Below the pieces are notes generated by a model, which worked only from the letters and a program-made list of their open reading frames with translations, was not told the DNA's origin and did no database searches. Source: Rhodococcus sp. HNM0563 (lineage in GTDB: Bacteria; Actinomycetota; Actinomycetes; Mycobacteriales; Mycobacteriaceae). From it: DNA of 64,000 nucleotides. The DNA lies in the NCBI RefSeq assembly GCF_012726195.1, contig NZ_JAASAF010000002.1:124001-188000 (forward strand). The letters are read 5' to 3'. The position numbers and the translations under genes are program-made. This document shows, one piece after another, positions 28,440-36,842 of this stretch (positions within the stretch are counted from its first letter, which is position 1; each line of letters begins with the position of its first letter).

Positions 28440-28892
28440 ATGCTGAATGCAGTTGCCGTCACCACGGTCGTGGTCTTCGGCATGTTGGTGGGAGTGGAAT
28501 TCGCCATCGCGGTGTTCGTCAATCCGATCATGTATCGAATTCCTGGCGATGCCGGTGTGGCCGCTCGCAGCGACGGCGCCCAGGTGCTCGGACGCGTGAT
28601 GCCGTTCTGGTACATCGGCACGCTTGCCTTCGCAATTCTGTGGACGATACTGGGGTGGGGCGACACCACTGCATGGATTGCGTTGGGAGCATCGGGGTTG
28701 CTGCTGGTCAGTTTGGTGATATCGGTCCTGATTCTCGTACCGATCAACAATCGCTCGGCCCGGTGGGCCGAAGAGGGAACGCCGCCGGACTGGAAGGAGC
28801 AGGCTGACACCTGGGACCGCTACCACTATGTGCGAGTTGGCGTCATCGCGCTCGGCTTCGCACTGTCGGCAGTGGGACTACTGCTGATCTGA
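28440..28892 (+). CDS. DUF1772 family membrane protein
   Basis: 150 residues with four membrane helices: 1-25, a segment around 55-71 (FWYIGTLAFAILWTILGW), 77-98 and 129-150. The loop ARWAEEGTPPDWKEQADTWDRYHYVR between helices three and four is the family's hallmark. Start ATG at 28440 has GGAGG at 28430-28434; ATG at 28428 is less well placed. It precedes an SDR gene by 14 nt. The function of the family is unknown, but it often pairs with TetR regulators and NAD(P)-binding proteins, as here. Confidence 0.85.
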   Translation: MLNAVAVTTVVVFGMLVGVEFAIAVFVNPIMYRIPGDAGVAARSDGAQVLGRVMPFWYIGTLAFAILWTILGWGDTTAWIALGASGLLLVSLVISVLILVPINNRSARWAEEGTPPDWKEQADTWDRYHYVRVGVIALGFALSAVGLLLI

Positions 28893-28906
28893 CCCGAAGG
28901 ACGGCA

Positions 28907-29677
28907 ATGAATAATTCGTCACCGATAGTCGTCACGGGTGGCACCGGCACCGTCGGCCATCATGTCGTCGACCGTTTGCGCGATGCCGGACGCCGGGTGC
29001 GTGTGGTCAGCCGTCACGACCGATCCGGCGACACGAGAACCGGACTCGAGTGGGCAGTCGCCGATCTGGGCCGTGACGAAGGCATCGAGCGTGCGCTGGC
29101 GGGGGCCGACACCGTGGTGCACTGCGCGACCGGCTACTCCCGACGTGCGGATGTCCGCGCCGCTCGGCACCTCTTCTCGGCTGCACGGGTCGTCGGAATC
29201 GAGCACGTCGTGCTCATCTCGATCGTGGGCGTGGACCGGATCCCCTTCGGGTACTACATGGGCAAGGTGGAGGTCGAACAACTGCTGGAACGATCCGGGC
29301 TCGGCTACAGCATCCTGCGCTCCACACAGTTCCACGAACTGATCGCCGGCCTGTTCACCCGCCAGAGACGCCTACCGGTTCTTCTCACCCCGGATATCCG
29401 GATCCAGCCGATCGCTGCGACCGAAGTCGCCGACGAACTTGCCCGACTGGCTGCGGCCCCACCGGCCGGTCGGGTACCGGAGGTCGGCGGACCCGACATC
29501 ATCGACGCCCGCGATCTCGCCCGGACCTACGCCGCGTCGATCGGTGCACGAAAGAGGATCTGGCCGATCCGGCTCCCCGGGCGCGCATTTGCGGCGTTTC
29601 GTGCCGGAAACAACCTGACCCCGGAGCGGGCGGTCGGAGTCCGGACCTTCCGCGAGTACCTGGCCCTCCGACCGTGA
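28907..29677 (+). CDS. NmrA/atypical SDR NAD(P)-binding protein
   Basis: 256 residues. Dinucleotide motif VVTGGTGTVGHHVVDRL at the N-terminus; DTVVHCATGY replaces the usual NNAG; GYYMGKVEVEQLLERSGLGYSILRSTQFHEL holds the Tyr/Lys position typical of atypical SDRs. Such proteins are NAD(P)H-dependent reductases, epimerases or redox-sensing regulators. It forms a two-gene unit with the DUF1772 protein. The stop is one base from the convergent lyase stop, with no terminator between. Confidence 0.85.
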   Translation: MNNSSPIVVTGGTGTVGHHVVDRLRDAGRRVRVVSRHDRSGDTRTGLEWAVADLGRDEGIERALAGADTVVHCATGYSRRADVRAARHLFSAARVVGIEHVVLISIVGVDRIPFGYYMGKVEVEQLLERSGLGYSILRSTQFHELIAGLFTRQRRLPVLLTPDIRIQPIAATEVADELARLAAAPPAGRVPEVGGPDIIDARDLARTYAASIGARKRIWPIRLPGRAFAAFRAGNNLTPERAVGVRTFREYLALRP

Positions 29678-29678
29678 G

Positions 29679-30584
29679 TCACATCCCTGCCTGCGCCAAG
29701 ATTGCCTCGGCAAGTTTCACATGTGCGGCATCCACCAACCGGCCATCGACGCTGGTGGCGCCCAGCCCGCGCGCTTCGGCCTCCCGATAGGCTTCGAGAT
29801 TGCGCTTCGCCCGCGTGATCTCCTCCTCGGTCGGCGAAAATACGGTGTTGGCGATCGCTATCTGCGACGGATGGATGGCCCATTTCCCGTCGAATCCCAG
29901 CGATGCGGCATGCCGTCCATCCTGCTCGTATCCTGCTTCGTCCTTGAAATCCGGGTAGGGCGCGTCGATTGCGCGCAGGCCCGCGATCCGAGCAGCCGTG
30001 AGCACCTTCATCCGCGCGTAATGCCAGAAGTCCCCCGGATACTCGTCGCGGGGCTTGAAGTTCGTGTCGACCCGTGCGCCTTGCGACACCGACAGATCAC
30101 CGGCACCGAAGATGAGTGCATCGAGCCGACCGCTTGACGTGGCGATCTCTTCTGCGTTCGCCACCCCCGCGACATCCTCGATGAGCACCTCGAGCCGAAT
30201 ACGTTTCCTCATCCCGAGCGTGTCCTCGACCTGCGTGAGCAAGGTGTCCACCCACCAGACATCCCGCGCGGCAGTCACCTTGGGCACGATGATCACGTCG
30301 AGGTTCTCACGGGCGCCGGTGAGCACCTCGACGACGTCCCCGTACGCCCAGCGGGTATCGATGCCGTTCATACGGATCGCCCGGGCCGTGCGCCCCCAGT
30401 CGCACTCGTTGAGTGCGCGAACGGCCTTGCCGCGGGCTTCTTCCCGCTCAGCCGGGGCACAGGCGTCCTCGAGGTCGAGGAACACGAGGTCGGCATCGGA
30501 GGAGGCGGCCTTCGCAAACATCCGTTCGTTCGACGCGGGTGTCGCGAGTTCCGACCGCCGGATCGGACGTGGCAGCGAGGTCAT
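29679..30584 (-). CDS. CitE-like HpcH/HpaI-family CoA-ester lyase (first copy)
   Basis: 301 residues. Family signatures: substrate/metal loop TPASNERMFAKAASSDADLVFLDLEDACAP, Arg in AIRMNG, WAYGDVVEVL, IIVPKV, the Mg-binding Glu in LEVLIEDVAG, Asp in FGAGDLS, and KWAIHPSQI. Members cleave citryl-, malyl-, methylmalyl- or citramalyl-CoA. The IEDVAG variant differs from the IETASG of the second copy at 34654, so the two probably act on different esters. Start ATG at 30584 overlaps the CoA-transferase stop (ATGA). Confidence 0.88.
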   Translation of the reverse strand: MTSLPRPIRRSELATPASNERMFAKAASSDADLVFLDLEDACAPAEREEARGKAVRALNECDWGRTARAIRMNGIDTRWAYGDVVEVLTGARENLDVIIVPKVTAARDVWWVDTLLTQVEDTLGMRKRIRLEVLIEDVAGVANAEEIATSSGRLDALIFGAGDLSVSQGARVDTNFKPRDEYPGDFWHYARMKVLTAARIAGLRAIDAPYPDFKDEAGYEQDGRHAASLGFDGKWAIHPSQIAIANTVFSPTEEEITRAKRNLEAYREAEARGLGATSVDGRLVDAAHVKLAEAILAQAGM

Positions 30585-31816
30585 GAGGCGTTCCTTCCGG
30601 ACGTGATGATGTGTCGGTCGCACAGATCGGCGATCTGCGGGTCGGTGAGGCCGAGCACCTCGGTGAGGACTTCCGCGGTATGGGCCCCCAACGCAGGCCC
30701 CAGGCTGTCGACGATTCCGGCACTCCCCGAGAATCGCGGTACCGGAGCCTGAACGAGCATGCTCTCGAGATCCGGATCGTCGATCCGGACGAACACCCCG
30801 CGCGCCTGCATCTGCTCGTCCTCGACGAGCTGGGAGATATCGTAGACGGGCGCCGCAGCAATCTCTCCCGCTTCGAACACGGCCATCGCGTCGTCGAGGG
30901 TGTGCTGCGCCACCCATTCGGCCACGATCTTGTCGACCTCGTCCAGATGCGCGAGACGCCGTTGCGGATCGGAGAAATCGGGATCGTCGACAAGGTCGTC
31001 GCGCCCGATCGCCCGGAACACCCGCAACGCGATCGTCGGAGAGCTTGCCGACATCGCGAGCCACTGGTCGTCCTGCGTCCGGTACGTGTTGCGGGGTGCG
31101 GAGATCCCCCACCGGTTCCCCGCGCGCTGCGCGATCTCGCCGGTCTGGTCGTAGGTGAGCAGCGACTGTTCGAGCAGACGCGCCAACGGGTCGACCAGAT
31201 TCACGTCGATCAGCTGACCGTCCGCACCGTGGACATCCCGGTGGTACAGCGCCATCATGATCGAATACGCGGCATTCAACGAGGCCACCCCGTCGGCGAG
31301 CATGAACGACGGGAGTGTCGGTGGGCCGTCGGATTCGCCGACGGTGTGGGCGAATCCGCTCATGGCTTCACCGAGCGTCCCGAATCCCGGTCGCGACGAC
31401 TTGGGTCCGGTCAGGCCGAACCCGGTGACGTGCAACATGACGATCTTCGGGTTGACCGCCCTGAGAGACTCGTAGTCGAGCCCCCATCGGGTAAGGGTGT
31501 GCGGCCGGGTGTTCGCGACGACGACGTCGCACTCCGCAACGAGACGTCGTACGAGTTCTTGACCGTCCTCGGTGCGGAGATCGATCGTGACGGAACGCTT
31601 GTTGCGTCCGAGGCTCTTCCAGACGAGTCCGATCCCGCCCTTCTGCACACCCCATCCCCGGATGGGGTCGCCGCCCTGCGGTTGCTCGACCTTGATCACC
31701 TCGGCGCCGAACTCGCCGAGATACGTGGCCGCAAGTGGTCCGGCCGCCAGGGTTGCGAGATCGAGAACCCGGATACCGTGCAGCATGGTGCTGCGCGACG
31801 GTTCGGGATCAGGCAT
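30581..31816 (-). CDS. CaiB/BaiF class III CoA transferase
   Basis: 411 residues from ATG at 31816. Segments: MLHGIRVLDLATLAAGPLAATYLGEFGAEVIKVEQP, SLGRNKRSVTIDL, VVANTRPHTLTRWGLDY, and FMLADGVASLNAAYSIMMALYHRD, whose Asp fits the acyl-enzyme position of the family. It moves CoA between carboxylic acids without ATP. It overlaps the monooxygenase gene by 8 nt and the lyase by 4 nt. Transfer of CoA to a dicarboxylic acid, followed by lyase cleavage, is the inferred sequence. Confidence 0.9.
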   Translation of the reverse strand: MPDPEPSRSTMLHGIRVLDLATLAAGPLAATYLGEFGAEVIKVEQPQGGDPIRGWGVQKGGIGLVWKSLGRNKRSVTIDLRTEDGQELVRRLVAECDVVVANTRPHTLTRWGLDYESLRAVNPKIVMLHVTGFGLTGPKSSRPGFGTLGEAMSGFAHTVGESDGPPTLPSFMLADGVASLNAAYSIMMALYHRDVHGADGQLIDVNLVDPLARLLEQSLLTYDQTGEIAQRAGNRWGISAPRNTYRTQDDQWLAMSASSPTIALRVFRAIGRDDLVDDPDFSDPQRRLAHLDEVDKIVAEWVAQHTLDDAMAVFEAGEIAAAPVYDISQLVEDEQMQARGVFVRIDDPDLESMLVQAPVPRFSGSAGIVDSLGPALGAHTAEVLTEVLGLTDPQIADLCDRHIITSGRNAS

Positions 31817-33212
31817 GCTCGACCACCCGGTCGTCCACAAGTTCGGTCTGCGCGCTTGCAGTCATGAGGTTCTCGGGGCGCTCGAGCCCCAGGTTCTCAC
31901 GCAGCGTGGACCCGGTGTACTCCTCACGGACGAGTCCGCGCGCACGGAGTTCAGGCACGACAAGCCGCACGAAGTCTTCGAATGCGCCAGGGAAATGAGT
32001 TGCAGCGATGACGAATCCGTCGCACGACCGCGACTGGAACCATTCCTCCATCTGCTTTGCGATCTGGGGGCCGGTGCCAACGAAGCGAGGTCCCTGCAGC
32101 AGGGTGGCGCGGTGGTTGGCGAGGACGCGCAGGGTCAGTTCCTGGTCTCCGATGTGACGCTTGACGCCCTGCACAAGGCCCCGGATGCCGGAGACGCTCT
32201 CGATCAGCTCGTCGGTGACGACGTCGTCGAGGCTGTGACCCGAGAAGTCGTGGTTGGTGACCTCGGACAACAGGGTCAGTGACGCCTGGGGGTGGACGAG
32301 GTCGTGCAGGAAGATACTCTCCTTCTGTTGCGCGATCTCCTCGGTCTCGCCCGGGATGACGTAGACCATGGGAAGAACCCGCACCGCGTCCGCCGCCCTG
32401 CCGTACTCGGTGACAAGCGCCTTCTGATCGGCGTAGTGCTCTGCAGCGACAGCCTGGCTGGGGTCGCCGGTGAAGATGAGATCTGCCCATTTGGCGGCGA
32501 ACTGGCGCCCGCGCCCGGATTGGCCGGCCTGGATCAGCACGGGCCTGCCCTGCGGCGTGCGCGGCACGGTCAGCGGGCCTTGGACATCGAAGAATTCACC
32601 GTGGTGATCGACTTCGTGGACCTTCTCCGCGTCGGCGAATATACCCGACTGCCGGTCGGCGACGATCGCATTGTCTTCCCACGAATCCCACAGTTTGGCA
32701 ACGACTTCCACGAATTCTTCGGCGCGGTCGTAACGCTTGTCGTGGTCGAAGTGCTTGTCCACACCGAAGTTGCGCGCCTCGGCGTCGTTCACCGACGTGA
32801 CGATGTTCCAGGCCGCGCGTCCACCACTGAGATGGTCGAGTGTCGCGAATGTCCTTGCAACATGGAACGGCTGGTAGTAGGTCGTGGAGTAGGTCGCTCC
32901 GAGGCCCAGATGCGTGGTCGCGGCTGCGGCAGCGCCGAGAATCGCAGTGAGGTCGAGTTTGATGGGCCGCGCGCCGTAGCGAACGGCGTCGGCGACGGAG
33001 TTGCCGTAGATGCCGGGCATCGCAAGCCGGTCATCGAAGAACATCAGATCGAAGCTGCCTTCCTCGAGGACCCGCGCGATTCGCTGGTAGTAGGCCAGGC
33101 TCAAGTAGTCCTGCGCCGAATTCGGGTATCGCCATGACCCCGAGTACACGGACACGTTCGACGCCTGCATGAACGCCACGAGCGTCATCTGGTCGGTTCT
33201 GCGCTCTGCCAT
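31809..33212 (-). CDS. FMN-dependent LLM monooxygenase, NtaA/SnaA/DszA group
   Basis: 467 residues from ATG at 33212 (AAGGGAG upstream). Group signatures: SWRYPNSAQDYLSLAYYQRIARVLEEGSFDLMFFDDRLA, THLGLGATYSTTYYQPFHVARTFATLDHLSGGRAAWNIVTS, and PQGRPVLIQAGQSGRGRQFAAKWADLIFTG. These enzymes use FMNH2 from a separate reductase to cleave C-N or C-S bonds or hydroxylate substrates (nitrilotriacetate, pristinamycin, dibenzothiophene sulphone). The reductase partner is probably the gene at 34054. First gene of a three-gene operon. Confidence 0.92.
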   Translation of the reverse strand: MAERRTDQMTLVAFMQASNVSVYSGSWRYPNSAQDYLSLAYYQRIARVLEEGSFDLMFFDDRLAMPGIYGNSVADAVRYGARPIKLDLTAILGAAAAATTHLGLGATYSTTYYQPFHVARTFATLDHLSGGRAAWNIVTSVNDAEARNFGVDKHFDHDKRYDRAEEFVEVVAKLWDSWEDNAIVADRQSGIFADAEKVHEVDHHGEFFDVQGPLTVPRTPQGRPVLIQAGQSGRGRQFAAKWADLIFTGDPSQAVAAEHYADQKALVTEYGRAADAVRVLPMVYVIPGETEEIAQQKESIFLHDLVHPQASLTLLSEVTNHDFSGHSLDDVVTDELIESVSGIRGLVQGVKRHIGDQELTLRVLANHRATLLQGPRFVGTGPQIAKQMEEWFQSRSCDGFVIAATHFPGAFEDFVRLVVPELRARGLVREEYTGSTLRENLGLERPENLMTASAQTELVDDRVVEHA

Positions 33213-33319
33213 GGAAATGCTCCCTTGCTGGAAATAAACACATCTGATCTCAACTGATATATTTAATGCTCGGTGATAGATTGTCAACACCGAAATGCGT
33301 GTAAGGAAAAGGGGTCGCG

Positions 33320-34030
33320 ATGACGGAGACCGACCGGGGTCCGTGGATCGTCGGCGAGACGTCGGACGAGACCTCGTCGAAGCAGACGGGCCGTGAACGC
33401 GTGCGCGCCGCGCTACGTCACCGGATTCTGTCCGGGGACTTCTCCCCCAACGACCGCATCGACCTCGACGCCGTCGCAGAGGAGTTCGGAACCAGCCGCA
33501 CGCCCGTACGGGAGGCGTGCCTGGCGCTCGCGCAAGAAGGCCTGGTCCGCGTCGCGCAGCGCAGTGGCATCACCGTCATCGGGGTCTCCCCGGAGACCAT
33601 CATCGAGAATTTCGCGCTGATGGCCGCGTTATCCGGGGTCGCATCACAGTGGGCCGCAGGTCGGATCACCCACCAACAGCTCCTCCGCGTACGCGAACTG
33701 CATCGAGAGATCCGCGTCGCCGCAGCCTCCGGCGACGACATCGCCACCCTCAATTGGCTGTTCCACCGCGAGATCAACAAGTCGTGCGGGTCAACACGCC
33801 TACAGGGAATGCTCAGCGACGCCGGGCGCATGATTCCCCAGCGATACTTCGAACTCTTTCCCGAACGCGTGCCCTGCAGCCTCGACGAACACGACGCCCT
33901 CATCGGAGCGCTCGCCAGAGGCGACGGCGCCGAAGCCCGGCGCATCACCGAGCAACACTTCGCCGGAGCGGCGCAGATGCTGAGCACCTACATCGCCCAG
34001 GCCACCCGCAACGGCACCCCGCCCCGATAG
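33320..34030 (+). CDS. GntR-family regulator (FadR/FCD type)
   Basis: 236 residues. wHTH: RVRAALRHRILSGDFSPNDRIDLDAVAEEFGTSRTPVREACLALAQEGLVRVAQRSG (about 27-84). The C-terminal FCD domain is helical and holds likely metal/ligand His residues (FHREINK, EHDALIGAL, ITEQHFAGA). ATG at 33320 with AAGGGG in front. Divergent from the monooxygenase operon across an AT-rich 107-nt region, and close to the flavin reductase, so it should regulate the island in response to a carboxylic-acid-like ligand. Confidence 0.9.
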   Translation: MTETDRGPWIVGETSDETSSKQTGRERVRAALRHRILSGDFSPNDRIDLDAVAEEFGTSRTPVREACLALAQEGLVRVAQRSGITVIGVSPETIIENFALMAALSGVASQWAAGRITHQQLLRVRELHREIRVAAASGDDIATLNWLFHREINKSCGSTRLQGMLSDAGRMIPQRYFELFPERVPCSLDEHDALIGALARGDGAEARRITEQHFAGAAQMLSTYIAQATRNGTPPR

Positions 34031-34053
34031 TTCTTCCTCCTCGAGCGCTCTTC

Positions 34054-34593
34054 CTACTCGAGCCGCGAGTGGTCGCCGAGGCTGTGCCACCCGCGGTCGT
34101 GGTAGACGAGCGGTGCACTGGAGTGCCCGCCCATACGGTCGCCGACTCCGGACATGCGAACTTCCTGCACGTCGACTTCCAGCGCCTCGACAACGATCAC
34201 CCACGCGGCCCCCGCCTTCACACGCTCCACGGCCCGAGCACGGATCCGGGTGTGCACGTCGCGGAAATACACCTCTCCGGTGGGCATCCTTTCCCAGAGC
34301 GACACATCGGCGAAGCGATCGATTCCGCTGGTGGCGCCGAGTTTGGCGAGATGCAACTGTTCCGCCCCGAGGAGGTGCACCACCACCGTGTCGGCCACAG
34401 CGATCGTCGGCGAACTCGACGAAGCGTCGGAGACCGAAAACATCAGCATCGGAGGGTCGGCGCTCACCGATGCCACCGACGTGGCTGTAAGCGCCACCGG
34501 TCCGCCCCCTGCGTCAGCGGTGACGAGTGCGACGCCCGCCGGGTGAGCGCGGAACGCGGCGGTGAAACGGCTCGGGGTTGAAGTCGTGGACAC
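34054..34593 (-). CDS. Flavin reductase (NAD(P)H:FMN oxidoreductase), two-component monooxygenase partner
   Basis: 179 residues, GTG start at 34593. Flavin-reductase-like split barrel: FRAHPAGVALVTADAGGGPVALTATSVASVSADPPMLMFSVS, SPTIAVADTVVVHLLGAEQLHLAKLGA, and the C-terminal APLVYHDRGWHSL (conserved Y-H-R-x-W near FMN). Supplies reduced FMN to the LLM monooxygenase of the same island. It is divergent from the second lyase. Confidence 0.9.
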   Translation of the reverse strand: MSTTSTPSRFTAAFRAHPAGVALVTADAGGGPVALTATSVASVSADPPMLMFSVSDASSSSPTIAVADTVVVHLLGAEQLHLAKLGATSGIDRFADVSLWERMPTGEVYFRDVHTRIRARAVERVKAGAAWVIVVEALEVDVQEVRMSGVGDRMGGHSSAPLVYHDRGWHSLGDHSRLE

Positions 34594-34608
34594 GACCGTA
34601 TATTACTC

Positions 34609-34639
34609 ATATTCAGATACATCAGTACAGTCTGAATAT
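34609..34639. promoter_or_regulatory. Inverted repeat in the flavin reductase/lyase divergent promoter
   Basis: Perfect 9-bp arms ATATTCAGA (34609-34617) and TCTGAATAT (34631-34639), 13-nt spacer, in the 60-nt gap between two divergent starts. AT-rich compared with its surroundings; a candidate GntR site. Confidence 0.55.
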
Positions 34640-34653
34640 ATGAAAGGTGTCCC

Positions 34654-35613
34654 ATGAGCACCCGCACCATCCGCCCGAGGCGCAGCACCCTCGCAGTACC
34701 CGGATCGAATCCCAAGATGATCGACAAGGCCCGCGGGCTGCCCGTGGATGCACTGTTCCTCGACCTCGAGGACGCGTGCGCACCGAACGCCAAGGCCGCA
34801 GGCCGCAAGATCATCGTCGAATCGCTCGAAGCCGGCGGATTCGGCGACAAGATCCGGACGGTGCGCGTCAACGACTGGACAACGCCCTGGACCTACCGCG
34901 ACGTCGTAGACGTGGTCGAAGGCGCAGGCGCGAATCTGGACTGCATCATGCTCCCCAAAGTGCAGGACGCCGCGCAAGTGCGCGCCCTCGACATGCTCCT
35001 GACCCAGATCGAGAAGTCGGTCGGGCTCGAGGTCGGCAGGATCGGAATCGAAGTACAGATCGAAACCGCTTCGGGACTCATCGCTTTGGACGCCATCGCC
35101 CAGGCAAGCCCGCGAATCGAAACGCTCATCTTCGGCCCCGCCGACTTCATGGCGTCGATTCACATGAAGTCGCTCGTAGTAGGCGAGCAGCCGCCCGGAT
35201 ACGACGTGGGCGACGCCTACCACCACATCCTCATGTCGATCCTCATGGCCGCGCGCGCCCACGGAAAGCAGGCCATCGACGGCCCCTACCTCGCTATCAA
35301 GGACCTCGACGGACTCGGACGCGTCGCCGGACGCGCGGCTGCACTCGGATTCGACGGCAAATGGGTGCTCCACCCCACCCAGGCCGACGTGATCAACGAG
35401 ACCTTCAGCCCCGATCAGGCCGACTACGATCACGCCGAGAACATCCTGGACGCGTACGAATGGTGCACTTCGGAAGCAGGCGGATCCCGCGGCGCAGCGA
35501 TGCTCGGCGACGAGATGATCGACGAGGCCTCCCGCAAGATGGCATTGGTCATCTCCGGCAAGGGACGCGTGGCGGGCATGACACGCACGTCGGTGTGGCA
35601 ACCTCCGGAATGA
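34654..35613 (+). CDS. CitE-like CoA-ester lyase (second copy; malyl-/methylmalyl-CoA lyase type)
   Basis: 319 residues. Signatures: RRSTLAVPGSNPKMIDKARGLPVDALFLDLEDACAP, VRVNDWTTPWTYRDVVDVVE, IMLPKV, IEVQIETASGL (Mg-binding Glu), FGPADFMASI and KWVLHPTQADVINETFSP. It is longer than CitE-like enzymes of about 275 residues and closer to malyl-CoA/beta-methylmalyl-CoA lyases. The likely products of such a reaction are glyoxylate plus acetyl- or propionyl-CoA. The methylcitrate genes next door would deal with propionyl-CoA. A strong terminator follows. Confidence 0.88.
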   Translation: MSTRTIRPRRSTLAVPGSNPKMIDKARGLPVDALFLDLEDACAPNAKAAGRKIIVESLEAGGFGDKIRTVRVNDWTTPWTYRDVVDVVEGAGANLDCIMLPKVQDAAQVRALDMLLTQIEKSVGLEVGRIGIEVQIETASGLIALDAIAQASPRIETLIFGPADFMASIHMKSLVVGEQPPGYDVGDAYHHILMSILMAARAHGKQAIDGPYLAIKDLDGLGRVAGRAAALGFDGKWVLHPTQADVINETFSPDQADYDHAENILDAYEWCTSEAGGSRGAAMLGDEMIDEASRKMALVISGKGRVAGMTRTSVWQPPE

Positions 35614-35616
35614 CCC

Positions 35617-35654
35617 GAAGTGGCCCCCACCGGATCATCGGTGGGGGCCACTTC
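35617..35654. terminator. Perfect-stem terminator between the second lyase and prpC
   Basis: 16-bp perfect arms GAAGTGGCCCCCACCG (35617-35632) and 35639-35654, loop GATCAT. Starts 3 nt after the lyase stop and can also end the convergent prp transcript. Confidence 0.85.
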
Positions 35655-35717
35655 ACAAGCGCGCCCCGGGACAGGAGACGGTGACGGAAACAGCCCGCGG
35701 CGCCGCTGTGGTGGGTG

Positions 35718-36842
35718 TCAGGCCACGACGGATCGTTGTGGAACACCCGTGTATTCGCTGAGCGGACGGATCAGCGCATTGGATTCGCTCTGCTCGATAA
35801 TGTGTGCCGTCCAGCCGGTGATACGGCTCATCACGAAGATCGGCGTGAACACCTCGATGTCGAATCCCATGAGATAATATGCAGGGCCCGTGGGGAAGTC
35901 GAGGTTCGGCTTGATTCCGGTGGCGTCGGCCATCGTCTTCTCGAGGATGTCGTACATGCGCACCCACTTGTCGCCGTCGGTGTGGGCAGCAACGTCGCGG
36001 AATGCCTGCCGCATCGTCGGAACGCGCGAATCACCGCTCTTGTAGACGCGGTGGCCGAAGCCCATCACCTTGTCCTTGCGAGCGAGCTTGCCGCGCATCC
36101 ATTCTTCGGCACGTGCCGGTTCGTCGATCTCGAGCATGTCGTGCATGACGGCCTCATTGGCGCCGCCGTGCAGCGGACCCTTGAGTGCACCGATCGCCGC
36201 GGTCACGGCACTGTAGATATCCGACATCGTCGAGGTCACCACGCGCGCTGCGAATGTGGATGCGTTGAAACTGTGCTCCGCGTACAGGATCAGCGACACC
36301 TCGAACGCCTTGACGATCTCGGGGTCCGGCACCGCTCCGAAGCACATGTTCAGGAAGTTCTCGGCGAAGCTCAGAGAATGGTGCGGCCGGACCGGGTCGA
36401 GACCGCGGCGACGGCGATGGTCCGCTGCCACGATCGTCGGCAGAACCGCCATCATGCGCAGCGACTTGGCGCGATTCGCGGCGGGAGTGCTGTCGGCCTC
36501 CGCCGGATCCTCGGCACCGAGATAGCTGATCGCGGTCCGCACCACATCCATCGGGTGGCAACTCTCCGGCAGCTTCGCGACGAGCGCGAGCAGCGAACGA
36601 TCGGCCCGACGTTCGGAACGTTCGCGCTGCATGAACAACGTCAGTTCCGCATCGGTCGGCAACTCACCGTTCCACAGTAGGTACGCCACCTGCTCGAAAC
36701 TGCAGTGAGCGGCCAGATCCTGCACGGTGTAGCCGCGGTACGTCAGGGAGTTCGTCTCGGGCACCACCTTGGAGATCGCGGTGGTGTCGACGACGACGCC
36801 GGCCAAACCCTTGTAGATCGTCGGAACAGCGGTGTCTGTCAT
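35718..36842 (-). CDS. prpC: 2-Methylcitrate synthase
   Basis: Condenses propionyl-CoA with oxaloacetate, the entry of the methylcitrate cycle. 374 residues from ATG at 36842. Citrate-synthase fold with the catalytic residues in PLHGGANEAVM (His), MGFGHRVYK (His) and LDFPTGPAYYLMGF (Asp), and the substrate-binding Arg in SRITGWTAHIIEQ. The short length and the company of prpB and prpD mark it as methylcitrate synthase and not citrate synthase. The start overlaps the prpB stop (TGATG). Confidence 0.95.
   Translation of the reverse strand: MTDTAVPTIYKGLAGVVVDTTAISKVVPETNSLTYRGYTVQDLAAHCSFEQVAYLLWNGELPTDAELTLFMQRERSERRADRSLLALVAKLPESCHPMDVVRTAISYLGAEDPAEADSTPAANRAKSLRMMAVLPTIVAADHRRRRGLDPVRPHHSLSFAENFLNMCFGAVPDPEIVKAFEVSLILYAEHSFNASTFAARVVTSTMSDIYSAVTAAIGALKGPLHGGANEAVMHDMLEIDEPARAEEWMRGKLARKDKVMGFGHRVYKSGDSRVPTMRQAFRDVAAHTDGDKWVRMYDILEKTMADATGIKPNLDFPTGPAYYLMGFDIEVFTPIFVMSRITGWTAHIIEQSESNALIRPLSEYTGVPQRSVVA

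Noticed and set aside
33213-33319. A GntR operator in the AT-rich gap before the monooxygenase gene matching the ATATTCAGA repeat at 34609
   Set aside because: CATCTGATC and AACTGATAT are only loosely similar; no convincing shared inverted repeat.
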